In this document: in pieces, positions 31,931 to 42,597 of the stretch
How positions within the stretch are numbered: the first letter of the stretch is position 1
Layout of the letters: every line of letters starts with the position of its first letter
Assembly (NCBI RefSeq): GCF_004361915.1
Contig: NZ_SNWP01000011.1
Coordinates: 1 to 64,000 of the forward strand
DNA from: Sediminibacterium goheungense
Lineage (GTDB): Bacteria > Bacteroidota > Bacteroidia > Chitinophagales > Chitinophagaceae
Length of the DNA stretch: 64,000 bases
Direction of reading: 5' to 3'
Made by a program: the position numbers and the translations under genes
Notes under the pieces: generated by a model
What the model was told of the DNA's origin: nothing
The model's database searches: none
Seen by the model: the letters and a program-made list of their open reading frames with translations, nothing else

Positions 31931-34387
31931 ATGAGAAAACTATGGTCCATATTTTTTTGTGTACTGTCGGTGAATGTGCTGGCACAGAACCAGGTACTGA
32001 AACTCTGGTACAAACAACCCGCAGGTAATACCTGGGAAAATGCCTTGCCTATTGGCAATGGCAGGCTCGGTGCCATGGTATATGGTAATGTAAACAAAGA
32101 AACCATTCAGCTGAATGAGCACACATTATGGAGCGGTAGCCCTAACAGAAACGATAACCCGGTGGCCCTGGATTCACTGGCTGTTTTGAGGCAGCTCATT
32201 TTTGAAGGAAAATATAAAGAAGCAGAAAAGCTGGCCAATAAAACCATCATTACCCAAAAGTCGCATGGACAAATGTTTCAACCATTGGGAGAACTACAAC
32301 TTGTTTTCAAGGGCCATGAATCTTACACCGATTATTATCGTGAACTTGATATTGCAAAAGCTGTAACAAAAACCACTTATCAGGCAAACGGAATACAATA
32401 CCAGCGCGAAGCCATCGCTTCTTTTCCTGATCGGGTAATTGTGTTGCGCCTAACAGCCAGTAAAAAAGAAAGTATATCTTTTTCAGCTTTTTTCAGAACG
32501 CAGCAACCCAAAGCCATCATTGCCACTAACCATGATCAGGAACTTACTATTGCTGGCACCTCAATGGATCATGAAACGGTAAAAGGTTTATTGAAGTATA
32601 AAGGGATTGTTCGTATCGTGACAGAAGGTGGTAGTATAGAACGAAATGATACTTCTCTAATTATTAGTAAAGCAGATGCAGCTACTATTTTTATTTCTAT
32701 TGCCACCGGTTTTAATAATTATCAGGATATAAGCGGGGATGAAAATAAACGAGCACGCGATTACCTGACAGGTGCTTTCGTAAAACCCTACGCTGCCATC
32801 AAAACAAAACACAGTGCATACTACCAGCAGTTTTTTGATCGTGTGAAATTAGACCTTGGTACTACAGAGGCCGCCCAACTACCTACTGATGAAAGATTAC
32901 GGCAGTTTAACAAAGTGCAGGATCCGCAACTGGTAACGCTCTATTACCAGTATGGGCGTTACCTGCTGATCTGCTCATCGCAACCCGGAGGAGAACCTGC
33001 CAACCTGCAGGGTATCTGGAACAATAAAATAAGACCACCATGGGACAGTAAGTACACCATTAATATCAATGCGGAGATGAATTACTGGCCGGCAGAAAAA
33101 ACGAATCTGCCAGAACTGCATGAACCTTTTTTAAGAATGGTGAAAGAGTTGTCGGAAACAGGTAAGCAAACAGCAAAGCAAATGTATGGTGCCAGAGGTT
33201 GGGTGGCACACCATAATACAGATATATGGCGAACCAATGGAGCTGTTGATGGCGCTTTATGGGGCGTATGGAACGCAGCCGGTGGCTGGATGAGTCAACA
33301 CCTGTGGGAACACTATCTCTATAGCGGCGATAAAAAATTTCTTAGATCGGTTTATCCGGTACTAAAATCTGCTGCTACTTTTTATGTAGACTTTTTAGTG
33401 CCGCACCCTGTAAAAAAATGGCTGGTCATCAATCCGGATATGTCGCCCGAAAATTCACCCAGGGGCCATCAGGGTGCATCAATTGATGCAGGTACTACCA
33501 TGACCAACCAGATTGTGCTGGATATTTTTAATACCACCATCAGGGCAGCAGGTATACTGGGGATTGATAAAAAATTTACCGATACGCTTACATCTCTGCG
33601 TAAACGTTTACCACCGATGCAGATTGGTAAACATGGACAATTACAGGAATGGCTGGAAGACCTGGATGATCCGAATGATAAACACAGGCATATTTCTCAT
33701 CTGTATGGTTTGTTTCCTTCCAACCAGATATCACCATACCGTAATCCCGAATTATACAGTGCGGCCAAAAATACTTTATTACAGAGAGGCGATATATCTA
33801 CCGGTTGGAGTATGGGATGGAAAGTAAACTGGTGGGCCAGAATGCTCGATGGTAACCACGCCTATCAACTTATACAAAACCAGTTAACACCGGTAGGTAA
33901 AGGTGAAGGAGGAACGTATAATAATCTTTTCGATGCCCACCCACCCTTTCAGATCGATGGCAATTTCGGATGCACATCAGGGATCACTGAAATGCTGATG
34001 CAAAGTGCCGACGGAGCTCTTCATCTATTGCCGGCACTGCCCGATGTTTGGAAAGTAAAAGGAAGTATCAGCGGACTAAGGGCCATCGGTGGTTTTGAGA
34101 TTGTGGCGATGGAATGGAGGGAAGGAAAGCTGGTGAAGCTGATCATCAGATCAACACTGGGTGGTAATCTACGACTGAGGGTTCCCAATGAGATACAGGC
34201 TGAAAAAAGAATCAACTTAAAACTGGCTGGAGGGGAAAATAAGAATCCTTTTTATGCTACCCATGCTAACACGGAACCGTTTATTTCACCTCAGGCCATT
34301 ATTCAAAAGCCGGTTTTGTCTCAAACCTGGTTATATGATATTACTACACAGAAAGGAGGCTATTATCATTTTTCTATCAAACAATAA
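31931..34387 (+). CDS. GH95 alpha-L-fucosidase / alpha-L-galactosidase
   Basis: The 818-residue exported enzyme begins with the GH95 N-terminal beta domain ([35 protein letters not shown]). The (alpha/alpha)6 barrel has [47 protein letters not shown] and NPDMSPEN, and the end has [17 protein letters not shown]95 enzymes remove alpha-L-fucose or alpha-L-galactose. In a locus dominated by arabinose- and xylose-type enzymes the galactosidase reading is plausible, because L-galactose caps occur on complex xylans. The sequence alone does not decide. Confidence 0.92.
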   Translation: MRKLWSIFFCVLSVNVLAQNQVLKLWYKQPAGNTWENALPIGNGRLGAMVYGNVNKETIQLNEHTLWSGSPNRNDNPVALDSLAVLRQLIFEGKYKEAEKLANKTIITQKSHGQMFQPLGELQLVFKGHESYTDYYRELDIAKAVTKTTYQANGIQYQREAIASFPDRVIVLRLTASKKESISFSAFFRTQQPKAIIATNHDQELTIAGTSMDHETVKGLLKYKGIVRIVTEGGSIERNDTSLIISKADAATIFISIATGFNNYQDISGDENKRARDYLTGAFVKPYAAIKTKHSAYYQQFFDRVKLDLGTTEAAQLPTDERLRQFNKVQDPQLVTLYYQYGRYLLICSSQPGGEPANLQGIWNNKIRPPWDSKYTININAEMNYWPAEKTNLPELHEPFLRMVKELSETGKQTAKQMYGARGWVAHHNTDIWRTNGAVDGALWGVWNAAGGWMSQHLWEHYLYSGDKKFLRSVYPVLKSAATFYVDFLVPHPVKKWLVINPDMSPENSPRGHQGASIDAGTTMTNQIVLDIFNTTIRAAGILGIDKKFTDTLTSLRKRLPPMQIGKHGQLQEWLEDLDDPNDKHRHISHLYGLFPSNQISPYRNPELYSAAKNTLLQRGDISTGWSMGWKVNWWARMLDGNHAYQLIQNQLTPVGKGEGGTYNNLFDAHPPFQIDGNFGCTSGITEMLMQSADGALHLLPALPDVWKVKGSISGLRAIGGFEIVAMEWREGKLVKLIIRSTLGGNLRLRVPNEIQAEKRINLKLAGGENKNPFYATHANTEPFISPQAIIQKPVLSQTWLYDITTQKGGYYHFSIKQ

Positions 34388-34437
34388 ATCCAGATAATAT
34401 AAATCAATCCATATTCATTCATCTTGAAATAAAACCC

Positions 34438-35394
34438 ATGAAAAAAACGATTCTGACCAGTGTTGTATTATGTATGGTTCTTGTGTCTGTTGCACAAAAC
34501 CCCATCATCAAACACATTTTTACTGCCGATCCATCACCCATTGTTTATAAAGACACACTATTCCTGTATACCGGGCATGATACCGCATCGGTAACCGCTA
34601 CCAATTATAAAATGCCCGACTGGCATGTTTTCTCCACCACCGATATGGTAAACTGGAAAGACCACGGTGCCTTACTCTCTCCAGCTACTTTTTCATGGGC
34701 CACCGGTGATGCCTATGCTGCCCAGTGTATAGAACGTAATGGAAAATTCTATTGGTTTGTATCTACATTTCATAAAAAAGACAGTAACAGCAACGGCGGA
34801 GCAGCCATAGGTGTGGCAGTGTCTGACAGGCCAACAGGCCCTTTTAAAGATGCGATCGGCAAAGCGCTCATCACCAATGAAATGACCAAAGACAAACCAC
34901 ATGCCTGGGACGATATTGATCCCACCGTTTTTATTGATGATGACAAACAGGCTTACCTGTATTGGGGTAACGGAAGTTGTAAATGGGTAAAGCTGAAAGA
35001 AAATATGATTGAAACAGAAGGACCTATAACAGTAACAGAAGTAAAAAATTTTATCGAAGGACCATGGTTGTATAAACGCAAAGGACTGTATTATCTGGTA
35101 TATGCCGGTAGAGGAACCAAGCCAGAGATGATTGAATACGCTACATCGAATAGTCCCACTGGTCCCTGGAACTATCAAGGTATTATTCAGGAAAATGTAC
35201 CGAATAGTTTTACTACCCATCCGGGTATCATAGACTATAAAGGCAAATCTTATTTTTTCTACCACAATGGAAGCTTACCAACCGGTGGTAGTTACAGAAG
35301 ATCGGTTTGTGTAGATTATATGTATTACAATGCAGACGGAACCATTCAGAAAATTATACAGACCGTGGAAGGCGTAAAACCGGTATCGAAATAA
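34438..35394 (+). CDS. GH43 arabinosidase/xylosidase-type enzyme (1 of 3)
   Basis: The 318-residue exported five-bladed propeller has the three GH43 acidic positions: HIFTADPSPIVY (base Asp), DDIDPTVFIDDD (pKa-modulating Asp) and EGPWLYKRKG (acid Glu). No extra binding domain is attached. GH43 members cut alpha-L-arabinofuranosyl or beta-xylosyl linkages. It starts 50 bases after the GH95 gene and is followed by two further GH43 genes that differ clearly in length and motifs, so the three probably act on different linkages. Confidence 0.92.
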   Translation: MKKTILTSVVLCMVLVSVAQNPIIKHIFTADPSPIVYKDTLFLYTGHDTASVTATNYKMPDWHVFSTTDMVNWKDHGALLSPATFSWATGDAYAAQCIERNGKFYWFVSTFHKKDSNSNGGAAIGVAVSDRPTGPFKDAIGKALITNEMTKDKPHAWDDIDPTVFIDDDKQAYLYWGNGSCKWVKLKENMIETEGPITVTEVKNFIEGPWLYKRKGLYYLVYAGRGTKPEMIEYATSNSPTGPWNYQGIIQENVPNSFTTHPGIIDYKGKSYFFYHNGSLPTGGSYRRSVCVDYMYYNADGTIQKIIQTVEGVKPVSK

Positions 35395-35425
35395 TACCTA
35401 TTCCCTCATTTATAAAAGTTATGGA

Positions 35426-36997
35426 ATGAAAAATCGACTGTTAAGTGTAACGATTTTACTGATATCAGGAATGGGTTTTTTATCGGCACAACCCAAAAAG
35501 GCAACCAACCCCATTGTATTTGCAGATGTGCCTGATCTATCTATGATACGGGTAGGTGATACCTACTACATGAGTAGTACTACCATGCATATGAACCCGG
35601 GTGTACCTATCATGAAATCAAAAGATCTGGTGAACTGGAAAATGATTGGCTATGCGCATGATACCCTCGCCAGTATGGACGAGCTAAACCTTACCAATGG
35701 TAAAAGTACGTATGGCCGGGGTTCATGGGCCAGCAGTATACGTTATCATAAAGGCATATTTTATGTAACCACTTTTGCACAAACAACAGGCAGGACACAT
35801 ATTTACAGCACAAAAAATATTGAAAAGGGTCCCTGGAAATCCTGGTCGTTTAAACCTAGCCTGCACGATCATTCCTTATTTTTTGATGATGATGGCAAAG
35901 TGTACATGCTGTACAGCAATCGTAAACTTATACTGGTTGAACTCAAAGAGGATCTTACCGGTATAAAAGAAGGGGGCGTTAACCAGACAGTCATTGAAGA
36001 TGTAACAGCACCGAGTCAGTCAGTAGGTAATAGTGGTTTGGGTGAAGGGTCACAATTATTTAAAGTCAACGGGAAATATTATCTCTTCAATATTACCTGG
36101 CCCCGTGGCGGTATGCGCACAGTGGTGATACACAGGGCAGATAAACTCACCGGTCCCTGGGAAGGAAAGCTGGCCCTGCAGGATTTAGGTGTGGCACAGG
36201 GTGGTTTGATAGATATGCCTGATGGCAGATGGTTTTCTTACCTGTTTCGTGATTATGGTGCTGTGGGTCGCATACCCTATCTGGTTCCTGTTGAATGGAA
36301 AGACGGATGGCCGGTACTGGGTGTAGATGGTAAAGTACCAGCCACACTTGACCTGCCTGCGAGCAAAGGATTGATTCCACGTATTGTTGCCTCTGATGAA
36401 TTTACGCGCCGGAAAGGAGATGCCGATTTACCATTGGTTTGGCAATGGAACCATAATCCTGATAACAGGCTTTGGTCTGTTACGGAAAGAAAAGGATACC
36501 TGCGCTTGAAAACAGGCAGAACCGATACCAGTTTTTTATTAGCCAGAAATACACTCACCCAAAGAACCATTGGTCCTGTTTGTACCGGATCAACCTTACT
36601 TGATATAAGTAATATGAAAGATGGTGACTTTGCCGGATTGGGTCTGTTACAGAAAAATTTTGGTCAGGCAGGCGTACAGATAACAGGCGATAAAAAAGAA
36701 ATTGTGATGATTAATGCCAGCTCTGGCAAACCTGTTGAAGAGGCAAGAATACCACTCACACAATCAACCGTATACCTGAAATCCGAATGCAATTTCACGG
36801 ATAAAAAAGACATCGCTTTTTTCTTTTACAGTCTCGATGGAAAGCAATGGATGCCCTTAGGTAATCAATTAAAGATGGCTTATACCATACCACAGTTTAT
36901 CGGCTATCGTTTTGCCTTGTTCAATTATGCAACCAAAACCATAGGAGGTAGTGCTGATTTCGATTTCTTTCATATTGCGGATACCATAACTAAATAA
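35426..36997 (+). CDS. GH43 xylosidase/arabinofuranosidase with C-terminal beta-sandwich (2 of 3)
   Basis: The 523-residue exported protein has an N-terminal GH43 propeller (FADVPDLSMIRVGDTYYMSS; SLHDHSLFFDDDGKVY; GLGEGSQLF) and, from about residue 320, the concanavalin-like C-terminal domain usual in beta-xylosidases of this family (WNHNPDNRLWSVTERKGYLRLKTG region). The start PNPIVFADVPD pattern resembles the group often annotated as xylan beta-xylosidase or arabinofuranosidase. The next GH43 gene begins 1 base after its stop, so the two are translationally linked. Confidence 0.92.
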   Translation: MKNRLLSVTILLISGMGFLSAQPKKATNPIVFADVPDLSMIRVGDTYYMSSTTMHMNPGVPIMKSKDLVNWKMIGYAHDTLASMDELNLTNGKSTYGRGSWASSIRYHKGIFYVTTFAQTTGRTHIYSTKNIEKGPWKSWSFKPSLHDHSLFFDDDGKVYMLYSNRKLILVELKEDLTGIKEGGVNQTVIEDVTAPSQSVGNSGLGEGSQLFKVNGKYYLFNITWPRGGMRTVVIHRADKLTGPWEGKLALQDLGVAQGGLIDMPDGRWFSYLFRDYGAVGRIPYLVPVEWKDGWPVLGVDGKVPATLDLPASKGLIPRIVASDEFTRRKGDADLPLVWQWNHNPDNRLWSVTERKGYLRLKTGRTDTSFLLARNTLTQRTIGPVCTGSTLLDISNMKDGDFAGLGLLQKNFGQAGVQITGDKKEIVMINASSGKPVEEARIPLTQSTVYLKSECNFTDKKDIAFFFYSLDGKQWMPLGNQLKMAYTIPQFIGYRFALFNYATKTIGGSADFDFFHIADTITK

Positions 36998-36998
36998 G

Positions 36999-38363
36999 AT
37001 GAAAAAATTATTCAACATACCATCGAATCAATCGCTGATACTACTGATCGTCATGATCAGTTCTATTACTACAACTGTAAAAGCGCAGAATCCTTTTATC
37101 AGAAACCAGTTTACAGCCGATCCTACGGCAAGGGTTTTTGGCGACAGGTTATATGTATATCCTTCACACGATATACTGGCGCAACCCGGCAAAGGAAGAG
37201 TGGGCTGGTTTTGTATGGAGGATTACCATGTGTTTTCTTCGGCGAACCTTACCGACTGGACAGATCATGGAATGATTGTAAGCCAGACAAAAGTACCCTG
37301 GGCCAATCCTGCAGGTTATAGTATGTGGGCGCCTGATTGTATTGAAAGGAATGGAAAATATTATTTCTATTTCCCTACATTACCCAAAGACACCCTTCTA
37401 TATGGCAGGAGTTTTGGTATCGGTGTAGCTGTAGCAGATAAACCTACAGGTCCGTTTGTACCGGAAACAGAACCCATCAAAGGTGTGAAAGGCATTGACC
37501 CGAATGTATTTATTGATAAAGATGGACAGGCCTATCTCTATTGGTCGCAGGGAAATATTTATGTGGCAAAGTTGAAGGAAAATATGAGGGAGCTGGCATC
37601 AGAAGTAGTTACCATTCCGAATCTTCCAACAAAGGGATTAAAAGAGGGCCCCTTTGTTTTTGAAAGGAATGGTCTTTATTATTTGACCTTTCCGCATGTA
37701 GAAAATAAAACAGAAAGACTGGAATATGCCATAGGAGATAACCCGATGGGTCCTTTTAAAATGACGGGTGTCATCATGGATGAATCTGCAACCGGCTGCT
37801 GGACCAATCACCATTCGATTATACAGTATAAAAAGCAATGGTATCTTTTTTATCACCACAACGATTACTCCCCGAAGTTTGATAAAGCAAGATCGGTACG
37901 CCTGGATAGTTTATCGTTTAATGCAGATGGAACTATTCAGAAAGTAATCCCTACTTTACGTGGCGCAGGTATTACCAATGCAAAAACAGAGATTCAGATA
38001 GACAGGTACAGTAAAATAGGAGAACAGGCTGCTATTTCATTTATAGATACGGCGGATACATTCAAAGGATGGAAAACAAAGTTTACTGAAGCAGGTGCCT
38101 GGGTTCAGTACAATACGGTTGATTTTGGTAGTCGACCCGTTAAAAAATTGATGTTTAAAATGCTGGCAGAACAGGATGGTACCCTTGAAATCAGAACAGG
38201 TAGCCTTACAGGGCCGTTACTGTGTAAGGTAGACATTAAAAAAACAAATGAATGGATGGTGGTTGGGTCAGGTGATATCAAAAAAATAACCGGTATTCAA
38301 AATCTTTTCGTTGTATTGAAAGAGGGTAAAGGAATAGAGATCGACTGGCTTCGGTTTGAGTAA
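36999..38363 (+). CDS. GH43 enzyme with C-terminal CBM6-like module (3 of 3)
   Basis: The 454-residue exported protein has a GH43 propeller (QFTADPTARVFGDRLYVYPS; KGIDPNVFIDKDGQAYLYW; LKEGPFVFERNG) followed from about residue 330 by a CBM6-like beta-sandwich (WVQYNTVDFGSRPVKKLMFK; GTLEIRTGSLTGPLLCKVDI; IEIDWLRFE). The module would hold the enzyme on xylan- or arabinan-type chains. It is the last hydrolase of the run. A strong palindrome follows at 38430. Confidence 0.92.
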   Translation: MKKLFNIPSNQSLILLIVMISSITTTVKAQNPFIRNQFTADPTARVFGDRLYVYPSHDILAQPGKGRVGWFCMEDYHVFSSANLTDWTDHGMIVSQTKVPWANPAGYSMWAPDCIERNGKYYFYFPTLPKDTLLYGRSFGIGVAVADKPTGPFVPETEPIKGVKGIDPNVFIDKDGQAYLYWSQGNIYVAKLKENMRELASEVVTIPNLPTKGLKEGPFVFERNGLYYLTFPHVENKTERLEYAIGDNPMGPFKMTGVIMDESATGCWTNHHSIIQYKKQWYLFYHHNDYSPKFDKARSVRLDSLSFNADGTIQKVIPTLRGAGITNAKTEIQIDRYSKIGEQAAISFIDTADTFKGWKTKFTEAGAWVQYNTVDFGSRPVKKLMFKMLAEQDGTLEIRTGSLTGPLLCKVDIKKTNEWMVVGSGDIKKITGIQNLFVVLKEGKGIEIDWLRFE

Positions 38364-38429
38364 ATCAGGCTTTATTTTTTGTATTAAAGTATACCTGAAA
38401 CGCAGGGAAATTCTTTATAATCGTTCATG

Positions 38430-38484
38430 ATAAGCCACAGATTCACAGATTATTGTAAAACTAATCTGTGAATCTGTGGCTTAT
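38430..38484. terminator. 23-bp perfect hairpin ending the hydrolase run
   Basis: The arms 38430-38452 and 38462-38484 are fully complementary over 23 bp around a 9-base loop. Each arm contains two copies of a CACAGATT-like word (GCCACAGATT, CACAGATT). It probably stops transcription before the kinase gene in either direction. Confidence 0.8.
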
Positions 38485-38569
38485 TATATTTATTTGATGC
38501 TAGATCTTTCAACACGTCCATATCAAAAACTTCTTTGAAGTTTGTAACTTTCGATACTAAGGATAAAAC

Positions 38570-39448
38570 ATGTACGATCTCACCTGCATAGGCCACCTCA
38601 CACACGATAAAATTGTAACACCCGCTCATACGGTTCATATGACTGGTGGTACTTCTTTTTATTTTTCGCATGCCATCAAATCAATGCCCATTCGCTATCA
38701 GTTGATAACGACACTGGCTGAAGAAGATATGGTTTTTGCAAATGAACTGAAGCATAATAATATTGACATAACGGTTTTGCCCAGCATACATACCGTATAC
38801 TTTGAAAACATCTATCCTGATACATCAGACCACCGTATACAAAGAGTATTACATGAGGCAGATCCCTTCAATCCTAAAGACCTGAAAAATGTACGGTCGA
38901 AATATATTCATCTTGGGCCCTTATTGGCCAATGATATAGTAACAGAACTGATTATTAATCTGGCTGCACAAACGGTGGTTTCTCTGGATGTACAAGGATA
39001 CCTGCGGAGCGTAATCAATAAACAGGTAGTAGCCATTGACTGGAAAGACAAACAAAAAGTACTTCCTTATATCACTATGTTGAAAGCCAGTGAAGAAGAG
39101 GCACAAACGATAACCGGTGAAACAGATATGCGGAACGCTGCAAAAAAATTAGCTGACTGGGGTGTGAAAGAAGTGGTTATTACCCTGGGTGCCAAAGGTT
39201 CTATGATTTATGATGGAAGAGAATTGTATAGAATACCGGCATTCAAACCAACTGTTATGGCAGATGCTACCGGTTGTGGCGATACCTATATGGCGGGTTA
39301 TCTCTACCAGCGAATAAAAGGGGCAGGCATAGCATATGCCGGTGCTTTTGGTGCAGCCATGGCCACTATTAAAATAGCCGCTTCCGGTCCCTTTAACGAC
39401 ACAGAAGCGGCCATTGAAAAAATTATAAAAGCAAATGATGTTCTATAA
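38570..39448 (+). CDS. PfkB-family sugar kinase
   Basis: The 292-residue cytosolic protein has the ribokinase fold. It starts CIGHLTHDKIV and has GGTSFYFSHAI, the ATP-site motif VVITLGAKGSMIYDG, and the catalytic DATGCGDTYMAGY with the GxGD aspartate at 238. The sugar cannot be named from sequence; a sugar released by the neighbouring locus is a natural guess. It is separated from the hydrolases by the palindrome at 38430 and has its own short leader. Confidence 0.88.
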   Translation: MYDLTCIGHLTHDKIVTPAHTVHMTGGTSFYFSHAIKSMPIRYQLITTLAEEDMVFANELKHNNIDITVLPSIHTVYFENIYPDTSDHRIQRVLHEADPFNPKDLKNVRSKYIHLGPLLANDIVTELIINLAAQTVVSLDVQGYLRSVINKQVVAIDWKDKQKVLPYITMLKASEEEAQTITGETDMRNAAKKLADWGVKEVVITLGAKGSMIYDGRELYRIPAFKPTVMADATGCGDTYMAGYLYQRIKGAGIAYAGAFGAAMATIKIAASGPFNDTEAAIEKIIKANDVL

Positions 39449-39453
39449 AATAA

Positions 39454-39560
39454 CCCTGCGAAACCTCTGTTAACTCCTTTCTCTGCGATGGGGTTCCTAA
39501 CGTCACCCTGATGAAGGAAGGGACGGCAGAGAACATGCGGACACAGTGTTTTCGCAGAGG
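39454..39560. repeat. CCCTGCG/CTCTGCG dispersed palindromic repeat, copy 1
   Basis: The block runs CCCTGCGAAACCTCTG..., TCTCTGCGATGGGGTT, ACGTCACCCTGATGAAGG, then CAGAGAACATGCGG and CGCAGAGG. The ends can pair (CCTCTG with CGCAGAGG). A second copy at 53946 matches along its whole length with scattered differences. It lies between converging genes. Confidence 0.75.
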
Positions 39561-39565
39561 ATTGA

Positions 39566-40960
39566 TTATTTGATAATTGAATCTACCAAACTGGTTCCTG
39601 TTAACTTAATTTGATAAGGCCATTGTTCTTCCAGTACCGGCGCAGCATTGGGTGATGGGTTTCTGGGTCTGCCGGGAATGGGCCAGTGTTCTGTGGGGGC
39701 ACCCATTACGGTTAACCATAGAAATTCAGTGTCTTTGGGAATGGTAAATCGCAAAGATCCGCTGGCCTCTTTTCCTGCATCACTATATACACGTTTGCCG
39801 TTTTTCTGATAGGCCACAAAACCATAGCGCCATCCTGCCTTATCGGTTTTAACAGCATTAAATCCCGTACTGCCAACAACACCTTTGAAATCCAGTGAAA
39901 TGGTTGTGCCAGCCTCAGGTACTTTTAGTTGTATACCATTATAACCATAGTTCTGCGGACAACGGGTGCTATCAATTCTGAACCACCCATCTTTCAGGTC
40001 ATTCATGATGGTTACATGCTGGTTGGCATAAGGTTTTGCAACCTGTTCAATGCGTTTCATATCCCAGGTAATAAACCTCCGTGAAGCATCAAACATTTCG
40101 TCGTTGAATTGTTCCTGGGTAAGGTTGGTGATGCGTTTATAAGTAGTAACAGGATCTTCTCCGTTGAGTGTGGCGCGAGAAAATTCACCAAAAAATTCAA
40201 TACCATGTTTATTCGACCAGTATTCAAATACATAGGGTGAATGATACATATTGGTGGGATGCAGAAAAGCAAAATGCGTTTTCTTCATAAAATCTTTCAG
40301 GTGATAATTTTCAAAAGTCATCCACTCCGGATATACCTGCCATAACATATACTGGGCCGACATTTCTGAAATAGGTCCACCGGGCCCCTTACCATTATCC
40401 GCACGTATCATATATTGAAAGGAGTGCCCAAGTTCGTGTGCCAGCGCGCCATAGGGTGCTTTGCTCATACGTACTGCCGGTGTCCATAATAAACCGATTT
40501 TATTTTCTGTACCGCCACCAAAAGCAGTAGCACCCTCACCGCCGATTACATATAAGATCATCTTGTATTGATCGGTAAAAGATTTTCCTTTTACCACCAG
40601 CTTTAATTTGTTTACATAGAAATCATAAAATCTTTCGAGTTCCTTAATAGCATCCTGTACGTTAAAACGTTTCGATTCAACAGGATTACTCATAGGATCC
40701 TTGCCAAACTCTTTTGACCAGAATACGACTATATTTTTCGATTCTACCATGCGTGAATAACTGAATTCACTGGTATCGCTGTTGTAGTTATTATTATCAG
40801 GAATACGAAAAACCTTTCCGGGTATGTACAATTCCTTTTCACCGGGTTTCTGAATTCTTGCAAAAGGTTCCGGAGGAGGCGTGTTATTACCGCCCTGCGC
40901 TAAAACAGCAGCCGGTAGTAATAACAGAAATAATGTTTTCAGTAATGGTTTGTGTAACAT
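39566..40960 (-). CDS. DUF6055-like secreted metalloprotease (HELGH)
   Basis: The 465-residue product begins MLHKPLLKTLFLLLLPAAVLAQ, a clear signal peptide; a longer frame from 41020 adds 20 residues before it. The central region contains a zinc-peptidase motif H175-E-L-G-H179 (YGALAHELGHSFQYM), followed by EMSAQYMLWQVYPEW, a possible source of the third ligand. The C-terminal ~120 residues form a beta-rich domain (ISLDFKGVVGSTGF; WLTVMGAPTEHW). The family resembles DUF6055; the protease role is inferred from the motif and its substrate is unknown. It converges on the kinase gene. Confidence 0.72.
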   Translation of the reverse strand: MLHKPLLKTLFLLLLPAAVLAQGGNNTPPPEPFARIQKPGEKELYIPGKVFRIPDNNNYNSDTSEFSYSRMVESKNIVVFWSKEFGKDPMSNPVESKRFNVQDAIKELERFYDFYVNKLKLVVKGKSFTDQYKMILYVIGGEGATAFGGGTENKIGLLWTPAVRMSKAPYGALAHELGHSFQYMIRADNGKGPGGPISEMSAQYMLWQVYPEWMTFENYHLKDFMKKTHFAFLHPTNMYHSPYVFEYWSNKHGIEFFGEFSRATLNGEDPVTTYKRITNLTQEQFNDEMFDASRRFITWDMKRIEQVAKPYANQHVTIMNDLKDGWFRIDSTRCPQNYGYNGIQLKVPEAGTTISLDFKGVVGSTGFNAVKTDKAGWRYGFVAYQKNGKRVYSDAGKEASGSLRFTIPKDTEFLWLTVMGAPTEHWPIPGRPRNPSPNAAPVLEEQWPYQIKLTGTSLVDSIIK

Positions 40961-41290
40961 GGTTGGCTTGTTTTGAAGATGAATCTCCGGATGAAATATC
41001 AAAATAATCAGCTGACACATCCGGCATCAGAAAATGAATGTACTGTTTCTGATTGCTGTGTTTTACAAAATAGCCTCCGGGGTTAAAATATGTATGAACT
41101 TGGTTAAATCATTTGAAGGATAAAAACGTTTTCCAAAACGAAGGGGATATGAAGTACACCCGTACGAATAAGCAACTGTCATTTTTTTACGTTTCAAATC
41201 ATACATATCAGGAGCTCTTTTTTTCTGCACCATTTATCAAAATCACAGAAAACATTTTTTGCAACATTTTATTTTGCCCGCTCTTTTTTA
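40961..41290. other. Gap upstream of two diverging exported-protein genes
   Basis: About 330 bases with no gene. It must contain the promoters of the metalloprotease (leftward) and the erythromycin-esterase-like gene (rightward). I see no strong repeat or hairpin. Confidence 0.5.
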
Positions 41291-42574
41291 ATGAAAACAG
41301 CAACCGTTAAAACCAGAATCGTGAAAATAAATATCAGAAAGCTAATATTAATAAGTGTATGTGTATGTATGTTTCTGATAGCATCCAAAGCACAAAATAA
41401 ATGGATCGCAGACATGAAACCGTTTGATGTGAAAACGGAAAATCTGTCTGATCTGAATTATATAGGCAAGGCTATTGGCGATAGCCGGATTGTAATATTG
41501 GGCGAACAGGATCATGGTGATGCCACCAGTATGCAGGCGAAAAGTAAAATAGTACAATACCTGATAGAGAAAAAAGGCTTTACGGTTTTACTATGGGAAA
41601 GTGATTTTTTTCCTTTTAATGAAATAAGTACAATCGATAGTTGTAAAACAGTTGTACACCCGCATTGGTCAAGTCCGCAAGCCATGCAGCCGCTATGGAA
41701 TTATCTGTCAGAAAAAACAACAAAAGCCGAATCTGTTATCATGCATGGTTTTGGTACTACGTTTAGTTCGCCTTATGCACAACGTAATATTCGTTTGCGG
41801 TTAGAAGCTTTACTGAAAGAAAAACAACTCAGCCTGGAAAAAAGTGCAGACAAAGTATGGTTTCTTTCAGTAGTAGATAGTCTGGTCATGAATAACAGTA
41901 ACAGATTTGATACAGTTGCGCAGACGAAGTTTTATAGCTGGTGCGATCGTTTACAGAAAGAACTAAGGGGTAAACCAAGATCTGTTGTTTCTTTTGAAGA
42001 ACAACTTATCTATAATATCAGGGCGAAAGCAGAACAAACATGGTTAAGGCAATACCGTGTAAAACATATGGCAGCCAATGCACACTGGTTATTAGAGAAC
42101 AGGTATAAAAATAAAAAGGTGATTATATGGACCGCCAACTATCATGCAATAAAAGATTATGGCAAAGCGGTAGAGAATCACCCTATATCGGGGGCCATCT
42201 ATCAAAATGCAGTTGATAAGGATACGGTAAAATCATTTACACAGTTGCTGCTAGAAAAAGGACATGAATCTGTGTATTCATTGGCCTGTATTTCTCTTTC
42301 GGGCACCTATACGCCAAGGGCCTGGATAAACCTCGACAATCCGGTTGAAAAAATTGATCCGCCCAAGGGAAATATAGAAACACTGTTGAATCGTGAAACG
42401 GATAAATCTTTGTTTGCAGATCTGAAAACATTACCCGGCGATCATTTGCTGAGAAGCCCGCTGTATATGATACCGGTTTCTCATACAAGGTCTTTAATGA
42501 GTCAATGGGAATATGTATTCGACGGAATCTTATTTATTAAAGAGCAAAAAGGATTGAAGGAGCCGATTCAGTGA
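41291..42574 (+). CDS. Erythromycin-esterase-like protein, exported
   Basis: The 427-residue protein has a signal-type N-terminus (LILISVCVCMFLIASKAQ). The EreA/B-like fold markers are ILGEQDHGDATS, with the key His, and LLWESDFFPFNE, with the acidic residue, then VIIWTANYHAIKDYG in the C-terminal half. Characterised members open the macrolide ring, but many relatives have other or unknown substrates, and export to the periplasm argues against simple drug resistance. It is followed after 23 bases by the HAD gene. Confidence 0.82.
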   Translation: MKTATVKTRIVKINIRKLILISVCVCMFLIASKAQNKWIADMKPFDVKTENLSDLNYIGKAIGDSRIVILGEQDHGDATSMQAKSKIVQYLIEKKGFTVLLWESDFFPFNEISTIDSCKTVVHPHWSSPQAMQPLWNYLSEKTTKAESVIMHGFGTTFSSPYAQRNIRLRLEALLKEKQLSLEKSADKVWFLSVVDSLVMNNSNRFDTVAQTKFYSWCDRLQKELRGKPRSVVSFEEQLIYNIRAKAEQTWLRQYRVKHMAANAHWLLENRYKNKKVIIWTANYHAIKDYGKAVENHPISGAIYQNAVDKDTVKSFTQLLLEKGHESVYSLACISLSGTYTPRAWINLDNPVEKIDPPKGNIETLLNRETDKSLFADLKTLPGDHLLRSPLYMIPVSHTRSLMSQWEYVFDGILFIKEQKGLKEPIQ

Positions 42575-42597
42575 GTGATGATGCATAGTTTTGCAGC

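Noticed and set aside
41291..42574. Calling the erythromycin-esterase-like gene a macrolide-resistance gene
   Set aside because: It has an export signal and lies among unrelated genes; family membership alone does not support resistance.
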